64,000 nucleotides of DNA from Sphagnum magellanicum. Its lineage: Eukaryota; Streptophyta; Sphagnopsida; Sphagnales; Sphagnaceae. Where the stretch lies: positions 3,580,041-3,644,040 of the forward strand of contig CM038917.1 in NCBI GenBank assembly GCA_021904315.1, in the 5' to 3' direction. The notes below the pieces were generated by a model. It saw only the letters and a program-made list of their open reading frames with translations. It had not been told where the DNA came from and made no database searches. A program made the translations under genes and the position numbers. Position 1 is the stretch's first letter; each line of letters opens with the position of its first letter. Below, one piece after another: positions 36,178-50,200 of this stretch.

Positions 36178-37540
36178 TTGAGTATAAGAAGAGCATTGGA
36201 ACCTAGGATTTTTTGCAGTAGGTCAATTCACATGCTGAGCAGGTGTAGGATTTTGCTCTCATTTTTATTCAAGCATGGCTAGAACAAATGGTGTAATACT
36301 TGAGAAATCCTTGGAAGACATTACCTGAAAGATAGGTGATGCAAAGAGTTGTAGTCCAACAGTATCAGAATAAAATCTTGCTGAGAAGTCAGACTCCCTA
36401 AGCATCACATGTTTAGTGATATGGATTGGGTGCAATAAGGTTAGTGAGAGCCATACCCTCTTCCCACCCACATGCCCATTTCTTGACCTGCACTATGCCA
36501 CCACACAAGCCAGTATTGTGAATTTCACTATTCTTTCTTATGTATTTGCAAAGTCCAGATTTGCTCAAAAAGGAATTGAGACTGAAGAGGCTTAATCAGG
36601 TTTTAGATCTTAGCACTTAGAGGTTTGAAAACATGAGTTCTCACTATCAAATCTCTTCCAGGGTTTAGGGTTGTATACATGTCAATTTCACAAATGCCTT
36701 GTATACATGTCTAGTTATGGATGAGGGATATGGTGATTGTGTAGATGCACAAATGCACAAACCTTATTCCAAGTAAACCAAACATTGCAAGAAAATATTA
36801 ACATTGAACCAACAACTACATAAGCCAATCCAAACAAGCATTCGTTTTGCAAATGCCTTTGTATATATGTTGAGGTATGCATGAAGGAGATTGTGATTGT
36901 CCAAAGGCACAAATCTCAATCGAAGCAAACCACAACACCCTATTAAAATATCAACCTTGAACCAACAACTCGTATAATTGAAAGCAACCAATTTGAATTT
37001 ATGATTTGACATAGCAAAACAAAAATAGTCTTTGTTGAAACAATAGAATGTAGGCATAATCAATGCCCTACAACTTCCTTGTGATGCATATTTTCACCAA
37101 GTGAAAGGCACATTGGGAGGGCACAAAGAGAAACCAAGATCATAAAATGTTTCCTCTTTTTCAAGGTAATGTGTATGAAATTAATCATGCATGTAAAAGA
37201 GCACAAGGAGTTGCCAACCTAGAGGATTATGGTTTTATGCCAAGTTATTGTCAACAACTGTGTATCAATTTACAATATGCGATTTACAATATGTGTCATT
37301 CTCAAACTTTTGATCCAAGAATTATGAATGTTTACCAAAATAATTATATGATTTACAAATAAACTTTTAATGTAAAATTGAATATTGTGTGTTTTACTAA
37401 ATGTGCATTTTTTAACATTATCTTTGAACAATTGATTGTCACTAATAATGTGTAATGTTGACTGGTTTCAATATTTTTTATCCACTTTTGATCCAAGTCC
37501 AATTCCTAACATGTTAACACCAATCAAGACTCACCAAAAA
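36178..37540. other. TIC56 3' flank and AT-rich DNA, no gene
   Basis: Likely TIC56 3' untranslated sequence first, then AT-rich DNA. 36660-36750 and 36845-36930 share diverged words (CAAATGCCTT, TATGTTGAGG/ATGTCTAG, GGATATGGTGATTGT) suggesting a small repeat. No coding block recognised. Confidence 0.4.
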
Positions 37541-38110
37541 ACTTAACTCAAGTCAAGATCACTTCAAGAATCCAAACCCAAACCTAATTTAAGGAAAGTT
37601 AAGGTCCAGTAGGCCTGGCCTCAAAGTCTTATGACACTTTTTGCAAGGTCTAAGTCATCGTGAACCCAAACCCAACTTAAGGAACGCTAAGGTCAAGTAA
37701 ACCTAGCCCCAAAGTCTTATGACATTTTTTGCAAGGTCTAAATCCTCAAGAACCCAAACCCAACTTAAGGAAAGTTAATTAAGTAGATCTAGCTCAAGAG
37801 TTTTACGACACTTTTTGCAAGGTCTGAATCCTCAAGAATCCAAACCCAAACTCAACTTAAGGAAATCTAAAAGTTAAGCAAACTTAACCTTAGAAAATTA
37901 AAACATTTTTTGCAAGGTCTAATTTTTTTTGTTTAGGGTTTAGCCTATGATAGACCAAGAGAAAATGTAGATCCCCAAGTTTGAATTCATTGCAAGACCT
38001 AACCTGAATCAAGACCATTTCAAAGACCCAAACCTAATTTAGGGAAAGCTAGGGTTAGGTAGACCTGACACAAAGGTCTTATGACATTTTTTTGCAAGGT
38101 CTAAATCTTT
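37540..38110. repeat. Degenerate tandem repeat, unit about 86-100 bp, at least five copies
   Basis: The phrase GACATTTTTTGCAAGGTCTAA recurs at about 37634, 37722, 37808, 37903 and 38085, each preceded by AACCCAAACCCAACTTAAGGAAAG-like and AAAGTCTTATGACA-like blocks. Spacing is 86-95 bp, with one double-length gap. Non-coding. Confidence 0.75.
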
Positions 38111-41100
38111 AGTTTAAGGTTTAACTTCCAATAGACAAAAAGGGGATGTTGTTACGAACATGATTTTCACATGATGAATAGACTTCATTCATATAAATGT
38201 TTATTCATAATTATCAATTTGTTATTAATTCATTTTTAGTTAGTTTCTAATTCATTCTTAAATTTTTTAGTCTGCTCTTAATTAATTTTTAATTAATTCA
38301 TTCTTAGTAAATTCCTAGTTAATTCATAGTTCATTTATGGTTAAGAAGGCTTTCAAAAAGGTTCTTTGATCAATGGGCATATGGAAACCCCCACAAAAGC
38401 TTTTATGAATTACATCTCCAAAAGGGTATAAGTAAAAATAAAACTTTTTATTGTGTTCAGTCTATTTAACATTAGTTTGAGGTATGATCTTGTTCCATAG
38501 CCTTGTTGTGTTTTGTTTGTGTTTATATTTTCACATTTTATCAATAAATATTTGTTTACACGTTTCATGTTTTTATTTTTAACTTATTGTTGTTTGTTTT
38601 TGTTTTTATGTTCTATGTTTGGTTATAAACGTAAATTTGTCTTTTCATGTTCATTTTCATAATTTTCGTACATGTGACAAATGTAATTCCCCAAGTTCAA
38701 GCTTCCAACCTCCTTCATAAAGGAGATTGTCCCAACCATTAAGCCATAAATGGATTTTAATAGAATATTAGTGTTAACTTAAACTTGAATGCCAAAATTT
38801 CACAATGTTACAAATGCAATTGTCAACCTTTCTTGTTGAATGTTTTTGCTTCTTTTTTTAAAAAATTATGATTTATTTTTTTGTCATTATTTTTTGCATT
38901 TATTATATGTTGTCAAAAATTTATGGTTTTAGGTAGGTTTTAAGTTAGGTTTTAAATAAGGTTTTAATTGGGGTCCAAACATGGTTTTAGGTTTAGGTTT
39001 TCAAACCCTAAAAATTGCAACCAGCCTTAGACTTAAAACTAATGAGTCTTATGAAGCTTAGAACCAATGAATTGAAGCACCAACAATCTAAAATACTTGA
39101 CCTGGCCCTAGATATGACAAGTTTGTGCCAAAAAAAAATGTGCAAGGTGATATGACAAATTGGGATAGGTTGTTAAGTCCATTTTTTCCACTAGTTACAC
39201 TATTTTAAATATGTTAAAAACATTTATTACAATCCTTAACAAGTGATTTTCAATATTTTAATATTTATTACATGCATTACAATGTTGCTTTTAAAAATTT
39301 TAACTTTTAAGATATGCAATTTTTTAAATGTAAGAAAAAGACTTTCAATCACACTAACTTTTGACATACATCAAAAACTTTAATATGAAAATCAAGCATG
39401 TTAGATTTATGTTATTTGTTCATTTAATCTTTTTTCATTCATGCTCAAATGATAAATTCAAGATTATTCCTTCACCTTCAAACTATTGTATACCTATTAA
39501 ACACATTGCTTTTAAATGTTCCCTTGTTTACTATCTAATATTGATTATGGTAATTGAGGATTTTATGTGAAAAAATAAAGTGAACACTCTAATGTGGGCC
39601 AAAAGTATGACAATTATATTTTTCAAAACATTGTTTAACCGAATTAAAATAGAAATAAATTATTAGTATGGAAACAATTGACATAAAATTGGCACAAAAT
39701 TAAGCCTTCAAGTTTTAATTCATAGAAAAAAGAGAAAAATCTATTGATTAAATTTCCATCTTAATATTTATAACTTTCTTAAATGTCAAATAAATCAATG
39801 AATTACATCTACATGTTCCAAGTTGAGATTCATATTTTTTGTCAATTTCAATTAAGTATCCCCTTTCTTAATTCCAATGGCAATGATTCACTAGAACTAG
39901 TCAAAGTAGGACAACTTTAGATTCCATAAATCAACCTTGTCACTTTGACAATTCCAAAGTAGAATTTGTTTAGTCCATTCCCAAGTAAAAAGGCATGAAA
40001 TTGTATATAGGTTTTAAATGAATTAAATATTTATTTGTAGATTGTATCTTATAAATCATATCTTTCAAATTTATGGGTTTTTAAAAGTTTTTTTTCCCCC
40101 AACACCATAGATTTTCAATACCTTCTCCACCAATTGCATCCCAATTCTCTTCTATTGAATCTTAATCCAATTGTTGAATTGAATTTAATTGAATAGGAAT
40201 TAAATGCCAATTGAATTCAAATCAATTAATAAGAAATGAGGTATTATTTAATTTACATTGAAGTTTTTTAAAATTTAAATAAAAATTGATGAAATGGAAA
40301 AAACATTCATCAATGATTTAGTAATAATATCGTACTTATTCAAAATTTCAATTGTCAAAATAATATAAAATAAAAAACTTGACAAAAAACTAGTTATACA
40401 TTTTTTTCAAAATTCACTTCCATATATTTTTTACATTTATATTTTTTTAATAAATGAGTTCCTCAATATTATTCAATTTGAAAATAATTCGATCTTGTAA
40501 TAGGTATGTTGCAACATTTGGCATAATCAAAATGTGCCACATGGCATATTAATTAATTGTTTTCAAAACCAATTTAAGTACATAGGTATGTAAGTAGTTT
40601 GAACTAATTAACTAACCTATTTATTTAGATTAAACATCTACTTACCTATTTAGGCTAAATATTTTACTTAGATAGGTAAATAGTTAGGTGAATAGGTTGG
40701 TTAGGGAGGTAGGGTAGTTAAGGGGTAGGTACATAATTTTTATTAAAAAAATTTAAGTTAAGCCTTTAAATTGGCTCATCCCGCATGGCCCATATTTTTT
40801 TGAATGTGAAAATGGAAGGCAAAGACCTTCTTTATATACTTTTCAAAATGAAAATGGAACACAAACCTCATGGGATAGATTTTGAACTTGGAGTTTAATT
40901 GCAAATTATTTACAATTAGAAAGTTATTTCTATATCTTTTATCTTTATTTGTATTTTTGTAAATTATATAATTCAATAGGTAAATAACTAACTAACTAAC
41001 TGGTTAACCAAACAATGAGAAAACTAACAATTCGTTAATTAACTAACTAATAAACTATTTAATTAAATAATTAACAAAAAACTAATAAACTAATTACGTA

Positions 41101-44100
41101 TAATAATAATTCATTGATAATTTTTAGTTACATAATTATGTAATTAACCAATTAATTAAATTATTATTAAACATATAAAATTGAGAATTCAATTTATTTA
41201 ATGTTAATTATAACATTATATTATCTAATTAATAAAATTTAATATCAATAATAAATACTGAAATTGTGTGTGTGTGTGTGTGTGTGTGTTAATAATTTAA
41301 TAAATTAATATTTAAAATGAATAATGAATACTTTATTCATGAACCAAAAATGCTCCAACTATGCATTAACCAATTTGTTGTTTGGTTTGTGCAGGCTTGT
41401 GTGAATAATTGATTCATTTGTCACTTGTCCTAGTCCCCATTCCGGAGCTCCAGCACGCCCCTCTACCCCTAAAATGTTGCAAACTAGGGAATGTACCCCA
41501 ACTTTTTATCCTTTCGTTATTTTCACCTTAAACTTATAGTTGAGTCTATCAAGGAACTTGGGGGTGCGTCGAGGTTTCTTTTAATCATGACAAAGGTCGT
41601 GTTATGATTGATCGTCGTGGTGTGCTTCAGGTAGTACTTGTTATATGCCACCTCCAACTTGCAATAATATCGCAATGCATACACACCTAAACAACAAGTT
41701 AGATGTTCCAACACGTCATACCCATGTCCATCGTTAGAAATAATGTAAATATAGATAATGTTGTACATTAAATACTCTCGAAACTTCCTATCCTAGATCT
41801 TCCAAATGCACTTTAAATCCTCAATGAAGATTCTGGCATTCAGCATGGGTGGAACGAATCCTACCAAAAAAACACATTTACATGCGATAGATGAAATGTT
41901 ATTCTTCTGGATGGGAAATGATTGGTAAGGTATACTCTAGCTCTTTCAAAATGTGTAAAGTGTCACTTAGGTTACATGTTTCATTCCCACAACTTCTGCA
42001 CCAGATGTTGAAGGAATGATGTTTATTCACTCATTATAAATGGGACAATGTATGCGAGTTCGGTAATGATCTGTTAATACATTTTAGTGTCGATTCTTCT
42101 CTTTGAGATTGGATGCCATTTTCATAAATTTTTAGATCTTTAACTTTAAACACATTTATTTTCTTCTCATTTCAAAAAATACCAATTACAAATGCATACA
42201 CAAAACATTTGATTCATTAAATGGCAAAATAACTGCATGTGTCTTAAATGCCACAAAAGTAAGTATTTGCTTGTCAATTAATGCTCTAATATAATTGTTT
42301 GTTTCAATAGTCACTAGTCACTATGGATTTGTTTAACATTCAATGTCAACCCTCATTTTTTTTTTAAAAAAATTTAAAGTTAATATTTTCTTCTAACATC
42401 ACATAATTTGAATAAATTTTTATTATCATGTTTATTGAACCACAATGTAATGGAAATGATTAGATTTTGGTTCTTCGATCATTTGTTGACATGTTTTTAT
42501 AAATTTTATTGTTGTACATGTTTCATGGTCTTGGGGCCGACCTTATCATTTGGTAATTCACTGGTTGTTTTAACACTTTGTTCCTAAGTTCATGTGGCAT
42601 CCAAGCTCATTATCTTAGAATTGCATATAATTGTCTTTGAAGTTTCATGAACTCTGTTGAGAGCAAGTTGCCAAGCATTACCACATCTTCTATCAAGAAA
42701 TTGTTAAAATGTTTTGGAAACGGCTTTTTCAAACTTACACGTTCTTTGAAGAAATCCATGGCATGTGTAAACATCAACAAATTGTAATCTTTCATATATT
42801 CCTTGAAAATGTGTATAATATGTTTGAGCAATGTAAGATTTTATTTGTTTATCTTCACATTAGCCCATCACCATGCGACCCACTCATTTATTTTGTTAAT
42901 TACCCTTTTCATTCCAGGTTCCCCATGTTTTGATTTTGAAAAAAATGCCAGAGGGGGTCTAGTATAATATCATTTCTTAGATATTCCAACTTTTTTTTTG
43001 TCATTTCACATATTTTATCTAGTATGGTTGAGATTAATGTGTATTTAATCATTGATTCCAAAATGTTTAGTGTGACATTTGGTGTTGATTTTCTTCTTCC
43101 CATTGTGGATAAAAGTTTCACATTTGCAAACCCATTCTGGGGGTAGAGAGGATGTAGCTAAATAGTAAGGGTGGAGTAAATGAAATTCAAATTAGATCGG
43201 GGAAATTAGTAGTAGAGGGGGGGAAATGCAATTTGATTATACAAGTAGCAAGAATGGTGCTAGATGCAAGATGTTGATATTATGAATGAAAATAACAAAT
43301 AGCTTGAAATGTTATAAACAATGTAAAGTGTTAGTGGCTACCTAGTATTATTTCAATTCCTAATGGGCACATGCCTTTTTGTGGTGAATGGGTAGTGTAT
43401 GGATCCACACATACCTCATGGGGGTCAATAGGCTTGTAGTAAGATATTATCTCAATTTCTAATGGGCACATGCCTCTTGGTGGTGAATGGGTAGTGTATG
43501 GATTGGCACATACCTATTGATGAGTCAACAAGTTTATATGCCACTAAATTGGATTTAGTTTAAAATTCTAAATGGTTTAGATTTTACAAAAATTCATATT
43601 AAAAAAATATGTAGTATAACTTGAAGTATTTCCTAGCATTAGCAAGATATTCTTGAAAATATTCACTTGGGCTCAATTATTTATGCTCACACACTCACAC
43701 GATAACATTCCAACTTACTTTCCTCCAAGTCTCCTTCAAGAACTTTGTAAAAAGAACCCCCTTTACTACTGCTAATCGTCCTTAAGTAACCAAAAATGAT
43801 TCTAACTACCTTGTCAACTATTCTCATCATTGGGTATCAAAACATTTCAAAGACTCATAACTTTTTCAAATGAACTCCAAACTGAATGTTTGAAAAATCA
43901 ATCTTACAGCCCTTGGAAAGATCTTTCCAATGCCATATTAATTGCTTCAATTGGAGTTGATTTGACCTCTGAAATTGTCGAAATTGTGAAGCCCAATAGT
44001 CAATTATGGTATTTTGGTAGGCAATTTCAGTAGATAACTTGGTAAGCCATTTTGCTACTTTGGTATGTATTTTCTTTGATTCCATACATTTATTGTAAAA

Positions 44101-47100
44101 TACTAATCAAAATTATCCCTTCAACATTTATTGTTTCCTTCTATTACTAATAATTTTTTCACCTAACAAGTATAATCATAGGGCGAGTGGATGCCCTTGG
44201 AACTCCATTTTCATGCATTGTTGGGCTTGTTGACTCACTTGGTATCATAATTTTTGACTTAAGTTTAGGCACATGCAAGCTAGGTCTTGTATTTGATGAT
44301 AATGTTTTTTTACCATGGTTCAACGACTCCCCAAAGGGCAATTCCATTGTCCTAGAGAGGGAATCATTGTCCCTCATTATCAAACTCCATGTCACTTCGC
44401 CTAATCATGAACTTGTTGTCTATGCATGGCTCCCTTGTGTTTGCAAATGTTCATGCATGAGGTCAATAAGGACACAATTTTTAACAGCTTCCCATGAGTT
44501 AATTTTTAAATTGATGGGCTTGACCATTTCCTTTCCAAGGGCAGGTATGATTTGCCTACAAATGAAACATTAAAGGTTATCAACATTACTGCATGTTGTG
44601 TCCAACATGGAAATAAACATTGCGAACAACATGACCACCCAATTATCATTTGGTGTGGAAGGTGAGCTAGGTAAGCTAAGGCCTAGAATTGGTGCCATCT
44701 TGTGAACCATAATGTTGCCACAAAACCTTTTTGGGTCCTTGGTAAACAACTTTCACCAAATGTTGAGAAGTATGGTCAACCCTTGATCTTGAACCCAAAT
44801 CCAAAACAAGAATGTAAGTGAAACTCAACCAACAACTAATTGCATGGACAACCTTAATACTAGATAATCACCAAGGTTATCCCTAAAAATAATGTATTAA
44901 ATTCAGTATCAAAATAAACATATGAATGAATTTTAAGCAAAAGATAATCACTAATTCACAACTATAGTACTTGAGAGAAACCAAGCTTAGGTCATTTAAA
45001 TCAATATCCTAAACCTAGATTCAAAACTAGAATAATTAGTAAGTAGCCAAAGGCTCATTAGTTCACAATTATACTACTAAAAGAAGCCAAGTATATCTTT
45101 AAAGGTACTAAGTGACTAAATTGAAGCTTGAAAAGAACCAATCAACTAAACAAACTACAAACTCAACAAGTTGCAATTAACACATTCAAGCTTAACACTT
45201 TGTGTGTGAACATGGCAACATAGTTGTGTTTAAAGCCAAGGTAGGATCCAATGCCATAAACCCCCCATTCCTATGTTTGTGACATATGGCTCCATGGCAT
45301 TTGAACTCACTAGGATGCATGGCGCCAATTTTTTGGTGGATTATATAACTAAACATGAGTTGGAAAGTCCATTTATAAGTTAAATGTGCCACTTGTTGGA
45401 CAATTTTTTCACATGTCACCAAGTTTGACAACTTTGTAATGGGTGTAGTGACTACAAAGAATTCCATTGATTTGTGAATAGTTGAACCCACCATGTTGCC
45501 TGTGTCACTCAAAGGTTTAAATTGATTTCACCATATGGTTACCAATTTGTACATAAGACCAACAAAGCCACATTTACTTATGTGAACATTAGTGTCCAAC
45601 ATTTAATTATTTTATGAAAATCAAGTTCAACTACTTCAAGAACTATGCTAGACCATAAAGTATGAGACTTGTGAGCTTGGCCATTTGCCCAAGGAATCAT
45701 GTCCAGTGTTTTGGCCCCTTCATCCTTTGATGTTTTTATGTGTTTATTATTCACTAAAAACTTTTGGAATTGACATTGTCAAAGCTTAAATATCTTCAAA
45801 ATTTTGTATCACTTAACATCATTTGGGTTACCATGGTGCCTTTTCTAATAAGATGTAGTTTGGGGTCAAAGAAGGACAAGATTTGGATACACTACAAGAT
45901 GAAGAGAAAAATGAAGGAGAAAATCTATGTTGATGTTAAAAACTATTTCATATGCCTTGATATAAGTTGATTGATTTTATTCTTCCATTGAATGGTGAAC
46001 ATTTTTTTTTGAAAAGTTAAATGTAGGTCTACAAGGGTTGAAGTATAATCTAACACAACAAAGACAAGTATACTATCTCTTCATATCCTTTTTTTAACTT
46101 ATGGTATACATGTTTCAAAAGCATATATCTATCTTATCTTGTGTTTGTTATATTTAGCACTAGCAAATATGTCCCAAAATGGATTTTTTTTTTTCCTACA
46201 ATTCAAATGTAAATTTTTCGATAAGAGGATCTCCACATATTTTAGTTCATTATTGAAATGAGATTACAATAAATTCAAATTTTCTCATAATTGTGAACTA
46301 TTTCTTCAGAAAATACTATGTGCTTGAATAATATATTTGACAAGATTTCAATAGTTATTTACCTAAAAGAGACTTCATATATGAAATGGTGAAATTTATC
46401 ATGTAAATTGATTTTTGTACTTGGGAATGTATGCATTTTCTTAGTGGGGGTGGAAATGAGGTGCAAACACCAATTGGTACCTTTCTTTCATTATGCCAAA
46501 ACATGGTTTGGATGACTAAAAGATTTATTACTAATGCCCATTTCTAGTCATGTAGTAGAATATGGAGTAATATTTGCTTAGTCAATTTCTTGTAGTAATT
46601 ACTATGAATAATGATCATAATCAAATGGCTATATGACTATAGTAATAAATGACATGACTATATAGTAATTTATAGACTTGACTATAGTAATTTAGAAGGT
46701 GTTCAAACATAATTGATTTCTTTTCTTGTTCTAGTTGACTAATTCTAACTAGTGTTTTTTTTAAGGATTGTGTGATGTAGTTGAGGTGGCAATCGTCCCT
46801 AAAATAATTTAGCCAAAATTTGGTACATTCTAAACATGAAAATAAAATAAATAAAATCTTTTGGAATATTCTCAAAGACTTGTTCAAACTTCTCAAAAAG
46901 TTTGATAGATTTGGGCCATTTTTTTGTGAAGAATTTTTAATTTTTGTAGGTCATGATCAAATTTTCCATGTTGAATTCATGTGAAAATTTGCACAAATTG
47001 GGTTTTTCTTACCATCTTAAAAGGGAAATATAGAAATAAAATAATTTGGTTTAAAAAATCATATTTTATTCCCTACTAAGTATCAATAATTAACAACCAA

Positions 47101-47258
47101 TGATCTTATAAATATTTTGCAATCATCTAATTTGCCTCAACAAATGTGAAAAATAAATTAACATCTCACCCAAAGTCTATTTTGAAAACAATTATTTTCA
47201 AGTGCATTCAATTTATGTAAGAATGTTTTACAACTTGGAGCATAAAAAATTTGAGTTT
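38111..47258. other. Gene-poor AT-rich region
   Basis: No gene recognised in about 9 kb. Simple-sequence stretches: 40570-40730 (GTAGGT/AACTAACC words), 40980-41110 (AACTAACTAATAA), a (GT)n microsatellite at about 41264-41290. Two direct copies of about 98 bp (TAATGGGCACATGCCT...GTGGTGAATGGGTAGTGTATGGAT) lie at about 43350-43450 and 43450-43545. Scattered short frames (for example 44187-44573) lack recognisable domains. Confidence 0.45.
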
Positions 47259-50200
47259 TCAATGTGTAGTCATTTTGCCAATAAATTTAGGCAATTCTTT
47301 CAACTTGGAACATTCAGAAAAATCACATTTTTGTAGTCTAATCAATTCATTGGTAGATGTAGGCAAATCCTTCAATTCAAAACACCTTGACAAATCAAGT
47401 TCTTGAAGTGTGCTTAATTGACCAATTGATGCAGGTAATTCCTCCAACTTGTAACAACTTCTCAATTTGAATTTTTGAAGTGCATTCAATTGGCCAATAG
47501 ATGGTGGCAACTCTTTTAAATTAAAACACCATGCTATATTTAATTTTTGTAACATGTTTAGTTGGCCAATAGATGAAGGTAATTGACTCAACATGGAACA
47601 CCATGACAAATTGAGTTGTTGAAGTGCATTCAATTTTCCAATAGATGTAGGTAGTTCCTTCACTTTTACACACCATGATAAATTGAGTTTTTGGAGTTGA
47701 ATCAATTCACTAATGGATATGGGTAATTCCTTCAATTTTGAACACCATGATAAATTGAGCTCTTGGAGTGCATTTAATTGGCCAATAGATGTAGGTAGTT
47801 CTTTCAACTTGAAACATTTAGAACAATCCAACATTTCAAGTTCATTCAATTGGCCTATAGAAATAGGTAATTCCTTCAAATTCGAACACCAAGATAATTT
47901 GAGGATTTTTAATGAACTTAATAGGCCAATAGATGTGGGCAATTCCTTTAGTTGGGAACAGTCAGACAAATCCAATGTTTCGAGTGTAGTCAATTGGCCA
48001 ATAGATGTGGGCAATTCCTTTAGCTCGGAACAATCAGACAAATCCAATGTTTGGAGTGTAGTCAATTGGCCAATAGATGTGGGCAATTCCTTTAGTTGGG
48101 AACAGTCAGACAAATCCAATGTTTCGAGTGTAGTCAATTGGCCAATAGATGTGGGCAATTCCTTTAGCTGGGAACAATCATACAAATACAAACTTTGGAG
48201 TGTAGTCAATTGGCCAATGGATGTGGGCAATTCTTGTAGCTTCAAACAATTAGACAAATTCAATGTTTGGAGTGTAGTCAATTGGCCAATAGATGTGGGC
48301 AATTCTTTTAGCTGGGAACAATGAGACAAATCCAATGTTTGGAGTGTAGTCAATTGGCCAATAGATGTGGGCAATTCATTTAGCTTGGAACAATCAGACA
48401 AATCCAATGTTTGGAATGTAGTCAATTGGCCAATACATGTGGGCAATTCCTTTAGTTGGGAACAATGAGACAAATCCAATGTTTGGAGTGTAGTCAATTC
48501 ACCAATAGATGTGGGCAATTCCTTTAGTTGGGAACAATGAGACAAATCCAATGTTTGGAGTGTAGTCAATTCACCAATAGATGTGGGCAATTCCTTTAGT
48601 TGGGAACAATGAGACAAATTCAATTTTTGGAATGTAGTCAATTGGCCAATAGATGTGGGCAATTCTTTTAACTGGGAACAATGAGACAAATCCAATGTTT
48701 GGAATGTAGTCAATTGGTCAATAGATGTGGGCAATTCCTTTAGCTCGGAACAATCAGACAATTTCAATGTTTGGAGTGTAGTCAATTGGCCAATAGATGT
48801 GGGCAATTCCTTTAGCTCGGAACAATGAGACAAATTCAATGTTTGGAGTGTAGTCAATTGGCCAATAGATGTGAGCAATTCCTTTAGCTTGGAACAATTA
48901 GACAAATCCAATGTTTGGAGTGTAGTCAATTGGCCAATAGATGTGGGCAATTCCTTTAGTTGGGAACAATCAGACAAATCCAATGTTTGGAGTGTAGTCA
49001 ATTGGCCAATAGATGTGGGCAATTCCTTTAGTTGGGAACAATGAGACAAATCCAATGTTTGGAGTGTAGTCAATTGCCTAATAGATGTGGGCAATTCCTT
49101 TAGCTCAGAACAATGAGACAAATTTAATGTTTGGAGTGCAGTTAATTGGCCAATAGATGTGGGCAATTCCTTTAGCTCGGAACAATGAGACAAATCCAAT
49201 TTTTGGAGTGTAGTCAATTGGCCAATAGATGTGGGCAATTCCTTTAGCTGGGAACAAAAAGACAAATCCAATGTTTGGAGTGTAGTCCATTCCTTTAGCT
49301 GGGAACAATAATCTGAGCTCAAGTTTTGGAGTGTAGTCAATTGGCCAATAGATGTGGGCAATTCCTTTAGTTGGGAACAATGAGACAAATCCAATGTTTG
49401 GAGTGTAGTCAATTGGCCAATAGATGTGGGCAATTCCTGTAGCTGGGAACAATAAAACAAATTCAATGTTTGGAATGTAGTCAATTGGCCAATAGATGTG
49501 GGCAATTCCTTTAGCCGGAAACAATAAGACAAATTCAATGTTTGGAGTGTAGTCAATTGGCCAATGGATGTGGGCAATTCTTGTAGCTTCAAACAATTAG
49601 ACAAATTCAATGTTTGGAGTGTAGTCAATTGGCCAATAGATGTGGGCAGTTCCTTTAGCTCGGAACTATAAGACAATTTCAATGTTTGGAGTGTAGTCAA
49701 TTGGCCAATAGATGTGGGCAATTCCTTTAGCTCGGAACAATGAGACAAATCCAATTTTTGGAGTGTAGTCAATTGGCCAATAGATGTGGGCAATTCCTTT
49801 AGCTGGGAACAATAAGACAAATCCAATGTTTGGAGTGTAGTCAATTGGCCAATAGATGTGGGCAATTCCTTTAGCTCGGAACAATAATATAAGTTCAAGT
49901 ATTGGAGTGTAGTCAATTGGCCAATAGATGTGGGCAATTCCTTTAGCTCGGAACAATCAGACAAATCCAATGTTTGGAGTGTAGTCAATTGGCCAATAGA
50001 TGTGGGCAATTCCTTTAGCTCGGAACAATCAGACAAATCCAATGTTTGGAGTGTAGTCAATTGGCCAATAGATGTGGGCAATTCCTTTAGCTTGGAACAA
50101 TGAGACAAATCCAATGTTTGGAGTGTAGTCAATTGGCCAATAGATGTGGGCAATTCCTTTAGCTCGGAACAATCAAACAAATTCAATGTTTGGAGTATAC

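Noticed and set aside
47713-48324. Plus-strand 203-codon frame over the LRR array, with repeats of NWPIDVGNSFS
   Set aside because: It is the antisense of the 72-bp LRR repeat. Since 72 is a multiple of three, an open frame in one unit stays open in all.
49105-49956. Minus-strand frames with repeats of GIAHIYWPIDYTP
   Set aside because: Shifted-frame shadows of the same 72-bp repeat; the LRR frame is far longer and has a known domain.
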